A stretch of 64,000 nt of DNA from Bacteroidales bacterium (GTDB taxonomy: Bacteria > Bacteroidota > Bacteroidia > Bacteroidales > Muribaculaceae), in the NCBI GenBank assembly GCA_910575545.1, contig CAJTFH010000009.1, forward strand, positions 1-64,000, given 5' to 3'. The stretch's first letter is position 1. Every line of letters starts with the position of its first letter. Under the pieces are notes generated by a model, which saw nothing but the letters and a program-made list of their open reading frames with translations, was not told the DNA's origin and ran no database searches. Both the position numbers and the translations under genes were made by a program. This document shows, piece by piece, positions 1 to 9,133 of this stretch.

Positions 1-2
1 CC

Positions 3-44
3 GAGGCCTCCGGAGCGCCTCCCGAACCGTCACTGTTTGACTGA
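3..44 (+). CDS. C-terminal tail of an unidentified protein (partial)
   Basis: Frame 3 is open from the window edge and ends at a TGA at 42-44, giving the tail EASGAPPEPSLFD. A hairpin that could terminate transcription follows 27 bases later, which fits a gene end. Frame 1 is also open, to 84, so the reading frame is not certain. The fragment is too short to identify; no function is proposed. Confidence 0.25.
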   Translation, partial: EASGAPPEPSLFD

Positions 45-70
45 GGGGGCTTGTAAAGTAAAAAAGAAGA

Positions 71-98
71 CTCGAACACCGTAAAATCAGCGTTCGAG
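71..98. terminator. Hairpin between the partial gene and nfo
   Basis: Arms CTCGAAC (71-77) and GTTCGAG (92-98) pair perfectly around a 14-nt loop. It lies between a plus-strand gene end and the end of the minus-strand nfo gene, so it could serve both. There is no clear U-run, so the call is moderate. Confidence 0.4.
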
Positions 99-168
99 CC
101 ATACTTTATTGCGCTATTTGAGTTTTATCGGACAGCAATAATATAATGTAAGTGGGAGCGCGCGATAG

Positions 169-1017
169 CTATTGTGCGCCTTGCAGGGAATATAGCCATC
201 TGACTTCTTCAGGCCATATGGCCTCATCTGGAGTTTCGAGAATCAGCGGGATATTGTTCATGCGCTGGTCGGCCATGAGCATTGCGAAAAAGTTGCTGCC
301 GAGTTCTCCTTTGCCGAGTGGAGCGTGGCGGTCGACTCTCGATCCGAGCCCTTTTTTTGAGTCGTTGAGGTGCATTCCTTTCAGATACGGAAATCCGATA
401 ATACTGTCAAATTCCCGCCAGGTGTTTTCGTATCCTTCAGGTGTTGCTATGTCGTAGCCGGCTGCAAAAGTGTGGCATGTATCCACACACACACCTACGC
501 GGCTTTTGTCTTCAACCTTGTCGATTATTGCTGCGATTTGTTCAAACTTGAATCCGAGATTTGAACCTTGCCCTGCGGTTGATTCTATCACGGCCATCAC
601 TCCGGTTGTTTTGTCGAGGGTGATGTTGATTGATTCGGCGATTGTGCGTATGCATTCATCCTCATCAATAAGGTTGAGGTGTGATCCGGGATGGAAGTTG
701 AGCATTGTCAGGCCGAGTTGCTGGCACCGCTTCATTTCATCGAGGAATGCCGCCCGTGACATTTCCAGTTTGGCGGCATCAGGGGCTCCGAGGTTAATCA
801 GGAAACTGTCGTGTGGCAGAATCTTGTCGGGTGTGAAACCCAGCGATGCGCAGCGCTCGCGGAAATTGTCGGCTTCTTTAGCCGTAATCGGCGCTGATTT
901 CCATCGTGACGGGTTACGGGTGAAGAGTGCGAATGCTTTCATATTCATTTCGGCGGCACGGAGCGGCGCGTTAGCAACGCCTCCGTCGACCGACACATGT
1001 GCTCCTATGTATTTCAT
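169..1017 (-). CDS. nfo: Deoxyribonuclease IV (AP endonuclease, Nfo)
   Basis: A 282-residue protein of the endonuclease IV family, which cuts the DNA backbone 5' of abasic sites in base-excision repair in the cytoplasm. It begins [14 protein letters not shown], the typical N-terminus, and shows the TIM-barrel metal-binding segments in order: NFHPGSH near residue 105, VIESTAGQG near 143, [14 protein letters not shown] near 177, [23 protein letters not shown] near 217 to 239, and LILETP near the C-terminus. These carry the His, Glu and Asp ligands of the trinuclear zinc site. Length matches the family (about 280). The ATG start lies about 60 bases below a TATCTTTG promoter box on the minus strand. 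It stands alone, divergent from the Fur-family gene. Identification is firm. Confidence 0.97.
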   Translation of the reverse strand: MKYIGAHVSVDGGVANAPLRAAEMNMKAFALFTRNPSRWKSAPITAKEADNFRERCASLGFTPDKILPHDSFLINLGAPDAAKLEMSRAAFLDEMKRCQQLGLTMLNFHPGSHLNLIDEDECIRTIAESINITLDKTTGVMAVIESTAGQGSNLGFKFEQIAAIIDKVEDKSRVGVCVDTCHTFAAGYDIATPEGYENTWREFDSIIGFPYLKGMHLNDSKKGLGSRVDRHAPLGKGELGSNFFAMLMADQRMNNIPLILETPDEAIWPEEVRWLYSLQGAQ

Positions 1018-1080
1018 CGGTTATTCTGTGGATGATGTAAGTAGATTGGCGCCACAATGCTTGGGCTGTCAGATTTGACA

Positions 1081-1088
1081 CAAAGATA
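1081..1088 (-). promoter_or_regulatory. Bacteroidota -7 promoter box for nfo
   Basis: On the minus strand this reads TATCTTTG, matching TAnnTTTG, the -7 box of the primary sigma factor in Bacteroidota. It is about 64 bases upstream of the nfo ATG. A clear -33 TTG is not visible. Confidence 0.6.
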
Positions 1089-1151
1089 CGAATTTTCCCT
1101 GGAAAGAGTGGATAATAAGGGTTTAAACAATGCAGGAGGGAGCTTTTTTCG

Positions 1152-1159
1152 TAACTTTG
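1152..1159 (+). promoter_or_regulatory. Bacteroidota -7 promoter box for the Fur-family gene
   Basis: TAACTTTG matches TAnnTTTG and lies 72 bases upstream of the ATG at 1232. No convincing -33 element is seen. With the opposite-facing box at 1081-1088 it makes a compact divergent promoter region. Confidence 0.6.
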
Positions 1160-1231
1160 TGACTGATAATCTACACAAGGCCCTTTAGATATGAAACTTG
1201 TAGATTTGTAGGTGTTATTAGTGATCTGCTT

Positions 1232-1663
1232 ATGAATAAAAACGAGATAGTGGGAATGTTGGAACAGGCCGGCATAAAACCCACGCCGAACCGCATATTG
1301 GTGCTGAGCGACATCGTGTCGAGCGACCGGCCTCTTAGCCTTTCGGATATTGAGGTAAAGCTGGAATCGCTCGAGAAATCAAGTGTTTTCCGGGTGCTGA
1401 CCCTTCTGCTTGATGCAGGAATAATACATGCTGTGGAAGACGGGCGTGGGATTGTAAGATATGAAATATGCCGGGGAGAAGGGAGTTGTGCCTCAGAGAA
1501 TCTTCATGTTCATTTCTATTGCGAATCATGTAATGAGGTGTCATGTTTCGAGTCGATTCAGACGCCTGTGGTGAATCTGCCGGAGGGCTATGCCGTCCAT
1601 TCAATAAATTATATGATCAAGGGGATATGTCCGGCCTGCCGGAGAAAAAGCGGCGCAATCTGA
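1232..1663 (+). CDS. Fur-family metal-responsive transcriptional regulator
   Basis: A 143-residue DNA-binding regulator of the Fur/Zur/PerR family. The N-terminal winged helix spans about residues 1 to 80 (the MLEQAGIKPTPNRILVLSDI start is typical). The metal-binding and dimerisation half carries HVHFYCESCNEVSC near residue 90 to 105 and a second CPAC pair near the C-terminus, the structural zinc site. Family members repress metal uptake or oxidative-stress genes when bound to Fe, Zn or peroxide-sensing metal; the specificity cannot be read here. It lies 86 bases upstream of a metal-efflux operon with its own promoter box between them, so a regulatory link is plausible but inferred. The name fur or zur is withheld for that reason. 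Confidence 0.9.
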   Translation: MNKNEIVGMLEQAGIKPTPNRILVLSDIVSSDRPLSLSDIEVKLESLEKSSVFRVLTLLLDAGIIHAVEDGRGIVRYEICRGEGSCASENLHVHFYCESCNEVSCFESIQTPVVNLPEGYAVHSINYMIKGICPACRRKSGAI

Positions 1664-1719
1664 ATAGCGCCAAAGAGAATCCATGCAGTTTTTGACACCA
1701 GGTTGCACGACTGAATTCC

Positions 1720-1727
1720 TAACTTTG
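1720..1727 (+). promoter_or_regulatory. Bacteroidota -7 promoter box for the metal efflux operon
   Basis: TAACTTTG lies 22 bases before the ATG at 1750, so the 5' leader would be short. Candidate TTG triplets upstream (1692-1694, 1703-1705) are not at the usual 19 to 21 base spacing. Confidence 0.6.
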
Positions 1728-1749
1728 CGAAAAATCAAATGAAGGAAAC

Positions 1750-2937
1750 ATGAACAGACGATTTTTCATAGGAGTGGCCAGCGCCGTCATACTGACCGGG
1801 TGTCATCATAAGCATGAAGAAGGCCATGACCATAGCCATGACCATAGCCATGATACAGTTAAAACAGAAGAAGCCCGGGAGGGTGATGAACACGAGGAAT
1901 CTCATGAGCATTCTTCCGATGTCATTGTTCTCGAACCGGAGAAGGCAGAAGCCGCCGGTGTCAAGGCCGATACAATAACTCCAGGCGCTTTCCATGGCGT
2001 TATCACCACAGGTGGGAAAATATTGTCGGCCTCAGGCGATGAAACCACTATTGTGGCAACATCAGCCGGTGTGGTTTCGTTATCAAGGCCTGTGACAGAA
2101 GGTATGGCAGTTGGTCAAGGCTCAACAATCTTCTCAATCACATCGTCGGGACTGCAAGACGGCGATGTTTCGCAGCGTGCACGGATTACGTATGAGACTG
2201 CAAAGAGCGAATATGAGAGGGCTCAGAAACTGATTGCCGACAAAATCATAACAGAAAAAGAGTATCTCGCGGCCAAAGCTGATTTTGAGAATGCGGAACT
2301 GGCATATAAGGCAGTCGGTGGCGGCAACGGTAGCAAGGGGGTTGCTGTGAAATCGCCAGCCGGAGGTTATGTGAAGGAATGTTTGGTTAAGGCCGGCGAC
2401 TACGTTGAGGTGGGGCAGCCTATGATGGTGGTGACCCAGAACAGGCATCTGTATCTCCGGGCTGAAGTGCCTGAACGTGATTATGCGGCTATCAACCAGG
2501 TTTCATCGGCGAAATTCAAGACCTCTTACAGTGATAAGGTATATGATATCAAGGATTTGAACGGGCGTTTGTTGTCGTATGGCAAAACGTCAGGTTCGTC
2601 ATCGTCGTTTATTCCGGTGACATTTGAATTTGATAATGCCAGCGGCCTTATTCCCGGGGCTTTCGCAGAAGTTTATCTTTTGACCAACGACCGCAGCAAT
2701 GTGATCAGTGTTCCCGTGTCGGCTCTGACTGAGGAACAAGGGGTGCATTTTGTCTATATCCGTGAGGATGAAGAGTGCTACCGCAAGCAGGAGGTGCGTC
2801 TTGGTGCTTCAGACGGCCAACAGACTGAAATAACCGAGGGTTTGAAAGGTGGTGAGGTTCTTGTGACCGAGGGCGCCATACATGTGAAACTGGCTTCTGC
2901 CGGTAAGAGCATCCCCGGACATACCCACAATCATTAA
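1750..2937 (+). CDS. RND efflux periplasmic adaptor lipoprotein, His-rich (CusB/CzcB type)
   Basis: A 395-residue membrane-fusion protein that links an inner-membrane RND pump to the outer-membrane channel. A lipoprotein signal ends at Cys18 (VILTGC). Directly after it comes a His/Asp/Glu-rich stretch, about residues 19 to 57, containing HDHSHDHSHD, and the C-terminus ends GHTHNH; both are likely metal-binding. The barrel-sandwich and hairpin regions follow, with an alpha-helical segment near 135 to 180 and the lipoyl-like half KSPAGGYV near 200. The His stretch is encoded partly by a 12-bp tandem DNA repeat near 1826-1852. It heads an operon with the pump and the channel (14-base gap, then a 4-base overlap). 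Metal identity is not certain; see the pump. Confidence 0.92.
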   Translation: MNRRFFIGVASAVILTGCHHKHEEGHDHSHDHSHDTVKTEEAREGDEHEESHEHSSDVIVLEPEKAEAAGVKADTITPGAFHGVITTGGKILSASGDETTIVATSAGVVSLSRPVTEGMAVGQGSTIFSITSSGLQDGDVSQRARITYETAKSEYERAQKLIADKIITEKEYLAAKADFENAELAYKAVGGGNGSKGVAVKSPAGGYVKECLVKAGDYVEVGQPMMVVTQNRHLYLRAEVPERDYAAINQVSSAKFKTSYSDKVYDIKDLNGRLLSYGKTSGSSSSFIPVTFEFDNASGLIPGAFAEVYLLTNDRSNVISVPVSALTEEQGVHFVYIREDEECYRKQEVRLGASDGQQTEITEGLKGGEVLVTEGAIHVKLASAGKSIPGHTHNH

Positions 2938-2951
2938 AGCCCCATTTTGCC

Positions 2952-5900
2952 ATGTTGAATAGAATAATCAGGTTTTCATTGCAGAACCGCCTGTTTGTGT
3001 TGATAGGGGCGGTGTTGCTCGTTATAGGCGGTCTATACACTGCCCACAATGCTGAAATTGATGTTTTCCCTGACCTGAATGCCCCGACGGTGGTTGTCAT
3101 GACAGAAGCCAACGGCATGGCGGCGGAAGAAGTGGAACAATTGGTTACCTTTCCGATAGAGACGGCTGTGAACGGCGCGACCGGAGTGCGCAGGGTGAGG
3201 TCGTCGTCAACCACAGGATTCTCGGTGGTATGGGTTGAGTTCGACTGGGGGACGGATATTTATCTCGACCGGCAGATTGTGTCGGAGAAATTGGCGACAA
3301 TCGGCGATGCGTTGCCTGAAAATGTTGGTCAGCCTACACTCGGCCCGCAGTCGTCGATTTTGGGAGAACTGCTCATTGTGGGGCTTACGGCCGACAGCAC
3401 GTCGATGCTTGACCTTCGCACTTTGGCCGATTGGACTATACGTCCGCGTCTGTTGTCGACAGGTGGTGTGGCCCAGGTTGCCGTGATAGGTGGCGACCTG
3501 AAAGAATACCAGATACTGCTCGACCCCGACAAAATGAAGCATTACGGCATAAGCCTCGCTGAGGTTATGGCCGTTACCCGGGGAATGAACCGCAGCACCA
3601 ACGGGGGGGTTATCTACGAATATGGCAATGAATACATATTACGCGGTGTGGTATCGGCTGATGCAGTGAACCGTATTTCAAAGTCGGTTGTGAAGATGGC
3701 CAACGGCAGCCCTGTGAAATTGGCAGATATAGCGGAGATTAAAATTGGGCCGGAAAGCCCCAAGTTAGGTGTGGCATCTGAAAGGGGGAAACCGGCTGTA
3801 TTGCTGACCGTTACCAAACAGCCGAACACAGGCACAATCGAACTGACCGAGAAGTTGGAGGCCGCAATCGCCGACCTTAAGAAAAACATCCCGGCAGATG
3901 TGCATGTCTCGACCGACATATTCCGTCAGTCGCGGTTCATAGAGAGTTCTGTCGACAATGTGAAAGATTCCCTTTTTGAGGGGGCTATATTTGTTGTCAT
4001 AATCCTGTTCCTGTTTCTTGCCAACGTTAGAACCACGGTTATCTCGTTGATAACCATCCCGCTGTCGTTGCTTGTGTCGCTGTTGGTGCTTTATTATATG
4101 GGGTTGAGCATCAACACCATGAGCCTTGGCGGCATGGCAATCGCTATCGGTTCGCTCGTCGACGATGCCATTGTCGATGTCGAGAATGTATGGAAGAAGC
4201 TTCGTGAAAACCGACAGCTGCCTGAGGCAGAGCGCAGACCGGTTGTGCATGTGGTCTATGATGCTTCAAGAGAAGTGCGTATGCCGATTCTCAACTCCAC
4301 CCTGATTATCATAGTCAGCTTCATGCCGCTGTTTTTCTTAAGCGGAATGGAGGGGCGTATGTTGATTCCGCTTGGCATTGCGTTTATTGTGGCACTGTTT
4401 GCTTCCACCGTGGTTGCTCTTACCCTGACCCCGGTTCTGTGCAGCTATCTTTTAAAAGGGAAAGCGGTTGACAAAGGGTTGGCCAAAGAGGCTTTTCTGA
4501 CCGTATGGATAAAGAAATACTATCGTGTAAGTCTGCTTTGGGTTCTCAGTCATAAGAAACCTGTTATCCTTGCCACCCTTGCATTATTTGTGGGGACGAT
4601 AGGGGTGTTTTTCACATTGGGCCGCAGTTTCCTTCCGCCATTCAACGAAGGGTCGTTCACCATCAACGTCAGCTCGTTGCCGGGCATCTCATTGGAAGAA
4701 TCCGATAAAATCGGGCGTCAGGCAGAAGAATTGCTGCTGACAATTCCTGAAATCAAGACTGTTGCCCGCAAAACCGGACGCGCAGAACTCGACGAACATG
4801 CCTTAGGGGTAAATGTTTCGGAGATAGAAGCCCCCTTTGAACTTGATGGCCGCAGCCACCAGGAACTGCTTGAAGAGGTGCGCCACAAACTGTCGGTGAT
4901 TGTAGGTGCCAATATCGAGATAGGCCAACCGATAAGCCACCGCATCGATGCCATGTTAAGCGGCACGCAAGCTAACATAGCAATAAAGTTGTTTGGCGAT
5001 GACCTCAACAAGATGTTTACCTTGGGCAATAGAATTAAGGATGCGGTTCAATCGGTAGAGGGTATAGCCGATCTTAACGTGGAGCAGCAGATTGAGCGCC
5101 CTGAGCTGAAAATCATTCCACGTCCTGAGATGCTGTCGCGCTATGGCATATCCGAACCGGAGTTCAACGAGTTCATATCTGTGATGCTGGCAGGGGAAAC
5201 GGTGTCGCAGGTTTATGAGGGCAACAAGAATTTCAATCTTGTTGTGCGGGCTTCGGAAAAGAGCCGCAAAACGATAGAAGATATACGACGTATGCTCATC
5301 GATACTTCCGAAGGATTGAAGATACCTTTGGCCAATGTTGCCGATGTGGTTTCGGCTGCCGGCCCCAACACTGTAAACCGCGAGAATGTGAAGCGCAAAA
5401 TTGTGATATCGGCCAATACGAGCGGCCGCGACCTGCGCAGCGTTGTCAATGACATACGCCGGCGGGTAGATGAACAGATACAGCTGCCCGAAGGTTATCA
5501 TATTGAATACGGAGGCCAGTTCGAGAGTGAACAGGCTGCCAGCCGCACGTTGCTGCTGGCGTCGTTGGTCAGCATCCTTGTGATTTACCTGTTGCTGTAT
5601 ATGCAGTTTAAAAACGCAGTTGAGAGTGGTGTTATTCTTCTGAACCTGCCGTTTGCCCTTATCGGAGGTGTGCTTGTGTTGAGATTCACATCGGGCGAGA
5701 TAAGCATCCCTGCAATAATCGGCTTCATATCGCTGTTCGGCATAGCCACACGCAATGGCATGTTGTTGATAACAAGATATGACAATCTGCGCAGTGAAGA
5801 GGGGCTGCCGGTGCATGAGAGCATTGTCAGGGGATCGTTGGATCGTCTGAACCCTATCCTTATGACGGCGTTGACCTCAGCTTTGGCATTGTTCCCGCTA

Positions 5901-6071
5901 GCGTTGAGGGGAGATTTGCCGGGAAATGAGATTCAGAGCCCCATGGCCACTGTCATATTGGGCGGATTGCTGACATCTACGCTTCTGAATGCGTTTATAG
6001 TTCCGATAGTTTATGAATGGATGCATCGTAAAAGCCCTAATAAAATAACTATAGAAGACAATATAGAATGA
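2952..6071 (+). CDS. Heavy-metal RND efflux pump, CusA/CzcA family
   Basis: A 1039-residue inner-membrane proton antiporter that exports metal ions through the adaptor and outer-membrane channel. The length and 12-helix RND layout are normal: helix 1 near residue 10 to 30, a first large periplasmic domain, a helix block near 340 to 520, a second periplasmic domain, and a final helix block near 860 to 1025. Helix 4 carries AIAIGSLVDDAIVDVEN. Its pattern is closer to the CusA form (AIG-x-x-VD-x-AIV-x-x-EN) than to the CzcA form, which suggests monovalent Cu or Ag, but this is inference from memory of the families. The stop overlaps the start of the next gene by 4 bases, indicating translational coupling. 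Confidence 0.95.
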   Translation: MLNRIIRFSLQNRLFVLIGAVLLVIGGLYTAHNAEIDVFPDLNAPTVVVMTEANGMAAEEVEQLVTFPIETAVNGATGVRRVRSSSTTGFSVVWVEFDWGTDIYLDRQIVSEKLATIGDALPENVGQPTLGPQSSILGELLIVGLTADSTSMLDLRTLADWTIRPRLLSTGGVAQVAVIGGDLKEYQILLDPDKMKHYGISLAEVMAVTRGMNRSTNGGVIYEYGNEYILRGVVSADAVNRISKSVVKMANGSPVKLADIAEIKIGPESPKLGVASERGKPAVLLTVTKQPNTGTIELTEKLEAAIADLKKNIPADVHVSTDIFRQSRFIESSVDNVKDSLFEGAIFVVIILFLFLANVRTTVISLITIPLSLLVSLLVLYYMGLSINTMSLGGMAIAIGSLVDDAIVDVENVWKKLRENRQLPEAERRPVVHVVYDASREVRMPILNSTLIIIVSFMPLFFLSGMEGRMLIPLGIAFIVALFASTVVALTLTPVLCSYLLKGKAVDKGLAKEAFLTVWIKKYYRVSLLWVLSHKKPVILATLALFVGTIGVFFTLGRSFLPPFNEGSFTINVSSLPGISLEESDKIGRQAEELLLTIPEIKTVARKTGRAELDEHALGVNVSEIEAPFELDGRSHQELLEEVRHKLSVIVGANIEIGQPISHRIDAMLSGTQANIAIKLFGDDLNKMFTLGNRIKDAVQSVEGIADLNVEQQIERPELKIIPRPEMLSRYGISEPEFNEFISVMLAGETVSQVYEGNKNFNLVVRASEKSRKTIEDIRRMLIDTSEGLKIPLANVADVVSAAGPNTVNRENVKRKIVISANTSGRDLRSVVNDIRRRVDEQIQLPEGYHIEYGGQFESEQAASRTLLLASLVSILVIYLLLYMQFKNAVESGVILLNLPFALIGGVLVLRFTSGEISIPAIIGFISLFGIATRNGMLLITRYDNLRSEEGLPVHESIVRGSLDRLNPILMTALTSALALFPLALRGDLPGNEIQSPMATVILGGLLTSTLLNAFIVPIVYEWMHRKSPNKITIEDNIE

Positions 6072-7243
6072 ACAGAGCATATTTGGCCGTGGCTGTCGCG
6101 GCATTGTCATACGGAATGATGGATGCCGGGGATATAGACCCGGTTCTTCAGGAAATTGAACGGAATAATCTTGAGCTTAAGGCGCTCCGGAGTGAAAACC
6201 GGGCTTCGGTGCTTGATATGAAAGGGGAGAACAGTCTCGAAGCCCCGTCGGTTGAATATAGTCCGTTTTTCAGAAACGGGGTATCAGGGGTTGCAAGTTC
6301 CGAGCTTGTCGTGTCGCAGGAATTTGATTTCCCGACTCTGTATGCCGCCCGGAATAAATCGGTGAAGCTGCAGCAGGAGGCTCTTGACTATGAGTACCAG
6401 GCAGCAAGGAGGAATGTGCTTCTGACTGCGAAGCAGAAATGTTTTGACCTGGTGATGCTTGACCATATGCGAGGTGTTCTTGACGAGCGCATGGCCAATG
6501 CTGATGAACTGTTAGTGATGTATGAGAAGAAATTTGCCGAGGGTGGTGCCACCAGCATAGAGCTGAACCGTATCAAAATGGAGCGCATGGATTTGCAGGC
6601 CGAATTGCTGCAGAATGAGACACTGCGGAAGAAAACCGTGCAGGAACTGTCGCTTTTGAACGGTGAGCAGCCTCTGTCGGTCGGATCACTTTATTATCCC
6701 GAAATAAAAGCGGTAGAGAGTATTGAGGCATTACGCAAAGAGATTGTCGATAATGATGCCGGGGTTCATGCTGCAGAGGCTTCTGTTGCCCTGTCGCAGC
6801 AGGAAATCAGGGTTAACAAGCAGGGGTGGATTCCTAAACTTTCGGTGGGTTACCGTCGTAATACCGACATGAGTGAGGCGAGCAACGGTTTTCTGGTCGG
6901 TGCTTCTTTCCCGATTTTTTCAAACAGAAATAAAGTGAAAGCCTCCCGGGCGAAACATGCGGCCGCACAGCTGAATCTCGACAACACCCGTTTACAAGTA
7001 GAAAGCGAGGCAGAGCAACAGCTTCAGGAACTTCAACGTCTGCATAAGGCTATTGGAATCTATGATCTCGACCTGTTGAGGCAATCGCTCTTGTTGCTGA
7101 AGAAAGCGGTTATGGCCGGTTCGATGTCGCTGGTTGACTATTACACCGAAGCCGACCGCATCTATCAGAAATGGCAGACGTATCTGACGCTTGAAAACCA
7201 GTATCATAATTTGTGGGCTACGCTTAACCGCAACAGTCTGTAG
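6068..7243 (+). CDS. TolC-family outer-membrane efflux channel (CusC/CzcC type)
   Basis: A 391-residue outer-membrane factor that completes the tripartite metal pump. It shows the long amphipathic helices of the TolC family in two repeats (about residues 25 to 200 and 215 to 390), with the family-typical NNLELKALRSE near the N-terminus and GWIPKLSVGYRR with GASFPIF in the second half. The N-terminus MNRAYLAVAVAALSYG looks like a signal peptide. It starts inside the stop codon of the pump gene (ATGA overlap). A strong terminator follows, so it is the last gene of the operon. Confidence 0.93.
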   Translation: MNRAYLAVAVAALSYGMMDAGDIDPVLQEIERNNLELKALRSENRASVLDMKGENSLEAPSVEYSPFFRNGVSGVASSELVVSQEFDFPTLYAARNKSVKLQQEALDYEYQAARRNVLLTAKQKCFDLVMLDHMRGVLDERMANADELLVMYEKKFAEGGATSIELNRIKMERMDLQAELLQNETLRKKTVQELSLLNGEQPLSVGSLYYPEIKAVESIEALRKEIVDNDAGVHAAEASVALSQQEIRVNKQGWIPKLSVGYRRNTDMSEASNGFLVGASFPIFSNRNKVKASRAKHAAAQLNLDNTRLQVESEAEQQLQELQRLHKAIGIYDLDLLRQSLLLLKKAVMAGSMSLVDYYTEADRIYQKWQTYLTLENQYHNLWATLNRNSL

Positions 7244-7284
7244 TCGAAAACTGAGCATATCGGATTTATTGTTAGGTGAGGCAG

Positions 7285-7326
7285 CGCCTGTGTTGATTCT
7301 CCAGAACGACACAGGCGTTTGTTTTT
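7285..7326 (+). terminator. Rho-independent terminator after the efflux operon
   Basis: Arms CGCCTGTGT (7285-7293) and ACACAGGCG (7309-7317) pair perfectly, followed by TTTGTTTTT. It lies 41 bases after the TolC-family stop codon. Confidence 0.85.
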
Positions 7327-7403
7327 ATGCCTGATGGCTGCCGTTATAGACATAATTCCATATAATCGGGACATATTTGCTAATGCGGCAACTGATGTTT
7401 AAG

Positions 7404-7411
7404 TAATTTTG
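7404..7411 (+). promoter_or_regulatory. Promoter box for the sulfatase operon
   Basis: TAATTTTG matches TAnnTTTG and lies 45 bases before the first sulfatase ATG. A TTTG at 7376-7379 is 24 bases upstream, a little longer than the usual spacer. Confidence 0.5.
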
Positions 7412-7456
7412 CCGACGTATATCAACAAATCATATTTCTGACCTTAAATCCTGCAG

Positions 7457-9112
7457 ATGAAACTAAAACGACAGGCTATAGGAACTGTTATGGCGCTTAC
7501 GGCCTCAATGGCGACACAAGCCCATGAGAAACCAAACATTCTGGTGATATTGGCTGATGACCTCGGGTATTCGGATCTGGGGTGTTACGGTAGCGAAATC
7601 CATACCCCTAATCTTGACCGACTGGCATACAATGGTGTGCGTTTCACACGGTTCTACAATGCCAGCCGCAGTTGTCCCACGCGAGCCTCATTATTGACAG
7701 GGTTATATCAACATCAGGCTGGGATAGGGAGAATGACATTCGATACGGGGCTGCCCGGATATCGCGGCACCCTTTCACGTGACGCAGTCACAATTCCGGA
7801 GGTACTGAAAACCGCAGGTTACCGCACTTCGATGGTGGGGAAATGGCATATCGCTGAAACGCCTTTGCGCCAAGATCAGCGTGACTGGTTGAATCACCAG
7901 GTTGAACATGACACTTTTTCCGACCTTTGCCATTATCCGGTTAACCGGGGATTCGATACCCATTACGGCACAATTTATGGTGTGGTTGACTATTTCGACC
8001 CTTTCAGCCTGGTTGAAGGTGAAGTGCCGGTGAAAGATATCCCCGAAGGTTATTATATTACCGACGCTCTATCAGACCGTGCGGCCAGGGAGATTGCAGC
8101 AAGTGACAACACTCCGTTTTTCATGTATCTTGCATATACGGCTCCGCATTGGCCTTTACATGCTTTGCCTGAAGATATAGCGAAATATGAAGACACCTAT
8201 AAGGTGGGTTGGGAGGCTATCCGGCAGGCCCGTTATGAACGGATGCAGGAGTTGGGCATATTCGGCAACAGTCGTGATTTTCTGACAGACCGCCAATTTG
8301 ATAGTTCGTGGGCCGATAATCCCACGGCAGAATGGGACGCCCGTGCCATGGCGGTTCACGCCGCCATGATAGAATGCATGGATCGCGGAATCGGCAGGGT
8401 TATTGACGCTTTGCGGGAGAGCGGTAAACTCGACAATACATTGATTCTTTTCCTATCCGATAACGGATGCTCGCCCGAAGAATGCCAGAAAATGATTCCA
8501 GGTGAGAACGACCGTCCGGATATGACACGCGACGGGCGACAGATTGTATATGCACGAAACAAGGAGGTGTTGCCCGGCCCGGAGACTACCTATGCCGCCC
8601 TTGGCCCGGAGTGGGCGAATGTGGCAAACACACCGTTCCGTTATTGGAAGGCCAAGGCATATGAAGGTGGAATTTGCACACCTTGCATTGCCCATTGGCC
8701 GAAGGGAATGAAAGGGGTGCGTGGCGGATTTTCGCAGGAACTGTGCCATGTGATTGATATAATGGCAACCTGTATTGATTTGGCCGGGGCGGAATATCCC
8801 GAATCGTTCAAAGGCCACAGTATTATTCCGCTTGAAGGGAAAAGCCTTCAACCGGTGTTTACGGGGATGCAGCGCGTTGGCCACGACTATTTGGGATTCG
8901 AGCACTTTAATGAAGCGGCTTTGATTAGCCGCGACGGCTGGAAGATTGTGAGGCCGGGAGAAAATGTTCCATGGGAGTTGTATGACCTGAATTCCGACCG
9001 CACCGAGCGTCATAATGTTGCCCGGCAGCATCCGCAAAGAGTGGCGGAAATGGTTAAAGATTATGAATCGTGGGAGCAACGATGCATGGTGCTTCCTAAA
9101 CCAAAACATTGA
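7457..9112 (+). CDS. Secreted sulfatase, serine-type active site (S1 family)
   Basis: A 551-residue sulfatase that removes sulfate esters, probably from host or dietary glycans, in the periplasm. A signal peptide covers about residues 1 to 22. The metal ligands appear in NILVILADDLGYSD. The sulfatase signature is S-C-P-T-R-A-S-L-L-T-G, with the residue to be oxidised to formylglycine at Ser72, codon AGT; Cys73 occupies the variable position. GKWHIAE near 131 and the FLSDNG metal-binding segment near 333 are also present. Ser-type enzymes need an anSME for activation, and one is encoded two genes downstream. The substrate cannot be told from sequence. It is 21 bases from the second sulfatase, in one operon. 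Confidence 0.93.
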   Translation: MKLKRQAIGTVMALTASMATQAHEKPNILVILADDLGYSDLGCYGSEIHTPNLDRLAYNGVRFTRFYNASRSCPTRASLLTGLYQHQAGIGRMTFDTGLPGYRGTLSRDAVTIPEVLKTAGYRTSMVGKWHIAETPLRQDQRDWLNHQVEHDTFSDLCHYPVNRGFDTHYGTIYGVVDYFDPFSLVEGEVPVKDIPEGYYITDALSDRAAREIAASDNTPFFMYLAYTAPHWPLHALPEDIAKYEDTYKVGWEAIRQARYERMQELGIFGNSRDFLTDRQFDSSWADNPTAEWDARAMAVHAAMIECMDRGIGRVIDALRESGKLDNTLILFLSDNGCSPEECQKMIPGENDRPDMTRDGRQIVYARNKEVLPGPETTYAALGPEWANVANTPFRYWKAKAYEGGICTPCIAHWPKGMKGVRGGFSQELCHVIDIMATCIDLAGAEYPESFKGHSIIPLEGKSLQPVFTGMQRVGHDYLGFEHFNEAALISRDGWKIVRPGENVPWELYDLNSDRTERHNVARQHPQRVAEMVKDYESWEQRCMVLPKPKH

Positions 9113-9133
9113 AAGATAACAGATATTTTCCTG

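Noticed and set aside
1826-1852. 12-bp direct repeat as a possible CRISPR or regulatory repeat
   Set aside because: It lies within the adaptor coding sequence and simply encodes His-Asp-His-Ser units.
4956-5816. 286-codon open frame antisense to the RND pump
   Set aside because: A shadow of a firmly identified gene; no signal, domain or promoter.
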